Assembly: GCF_025943985.1 (NCBI RefSeq) | Contig: NZ_JAPCWE010000001.1 | Location: 204,694-249,153 of the forward strand | Source of the DNA: Anaerorudis cellulosivorans | GTDB lineage: Bacteria > Bacteroidota > Bacteroidia > Bacteroidales > Dysgonomonadaceae | DNA: 44,460 nucleotides | Direction: 5' to 3' | The notes under the pieces: model-generated | What the model was told of the DNA's origin: nothing | Databases searched by the model: none | Seen by the model: only the letters and a program-made list of their open reading frames with translations | Program-made: the position numbers and the translations under genes | In this document: piece by piece, positions 44,426-44,460 of the stretch | Layout: each line of letters begins with the position of its first letter | Position numbering within the stretch: position 1 is the first letter of the stretch

Positions 44426-44460
44426 ATATCCAAGAAAACAGCTTATATATTGTAAAAATA

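Overview
The window reads as Bacteroidales chromosome. The evidence is a complete SusC/SusD pair with a one-gene hybrid two-component regulator, a promoter matching the Bacteroidetes consensus TTTG-N19-TAnnTTTG, a UpxY-type antiterminator at the head of a polysaccharide locus, and almost no Shine-Dalgarno sequences. Genus cannot be fixed from sequence alone; a Bacteroides/Dysgonomonadaceae-type organism fits.

Region 1 (about 1-19,600, all genes leftward) is a pectic arabinan/arabinose module. Reading with transcription: a sensor-regulator (HTCS, 15265-19536); an outer-membrane glycan uptake operon made of a two-domain surface glycan-binding lipoprotein, SusC, SusD and a secreted GH43 endo-arabinanase lipoprotein (15062 down to 6597); then an arabinose operon of Na+/sugar symporter, AraD, AraA and AraB (6038 down to 145). 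Together they would bind arabinan at the surface, cut it, import oligosaccharides, take up arabinose and convert it to D-xylulose 5-phosphate. Candidate control sites are a perfect promoter for the HTCS, a 21-bp-spaced direct repeat ahead of the uptake operon, a palindrome flanked by direct repeats ahead of the arabinose operon, and a 12-bp hairpin between susD and the GH43 gene.

Region 2 (about 19,670-42,770) is an extracellular or capsular polysaccharide locus. A Wza-like export protein and a Wzz-like chain-length protein run leftward. A UpxY-type antiterminator, broken by a one-base deletion, starts the rightward biosynthetic genes: Wzx flippase, FdtB-like sugar aminotransferase, WbqC-like protein, two SDR epimerase/reductases, six glycosyltransferases (one fused to an acetyltransferase), a Wzy-like polymerase, a GH141-like beta-helix protein, an unknown membrane protein and a WecA/WbpL-type initiating transferase with an unusual low-complexity tail. 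A glycosidase-like lipoprotein sits backwards between upxY and wzx. The middle of the locus is very AT-rich, while upxY, most of the aminotransferase gene and the last two genes are clearly richer in GC, so the locus looks like an exchanged cassette between conserved ends.

Region 3 (about 42,770-44,460) is degraded intergenic DNA. It holds two different repeats that both have a 24-bp period, a perfect 22-bp palindrome, and two IS66 transposase fragments in opposite orientations.

I did not find a clearly new defence or mobile system. The most interesting items are the broken antiterminator, the two polysaccharide-active enzymes inside the biosynthetic locus, the glycosyltransferase-acetyltransferase fusion, the regulatory repeats of the arabinan module, and the unrelated short tandem repeats at several gene and operon boundaries.
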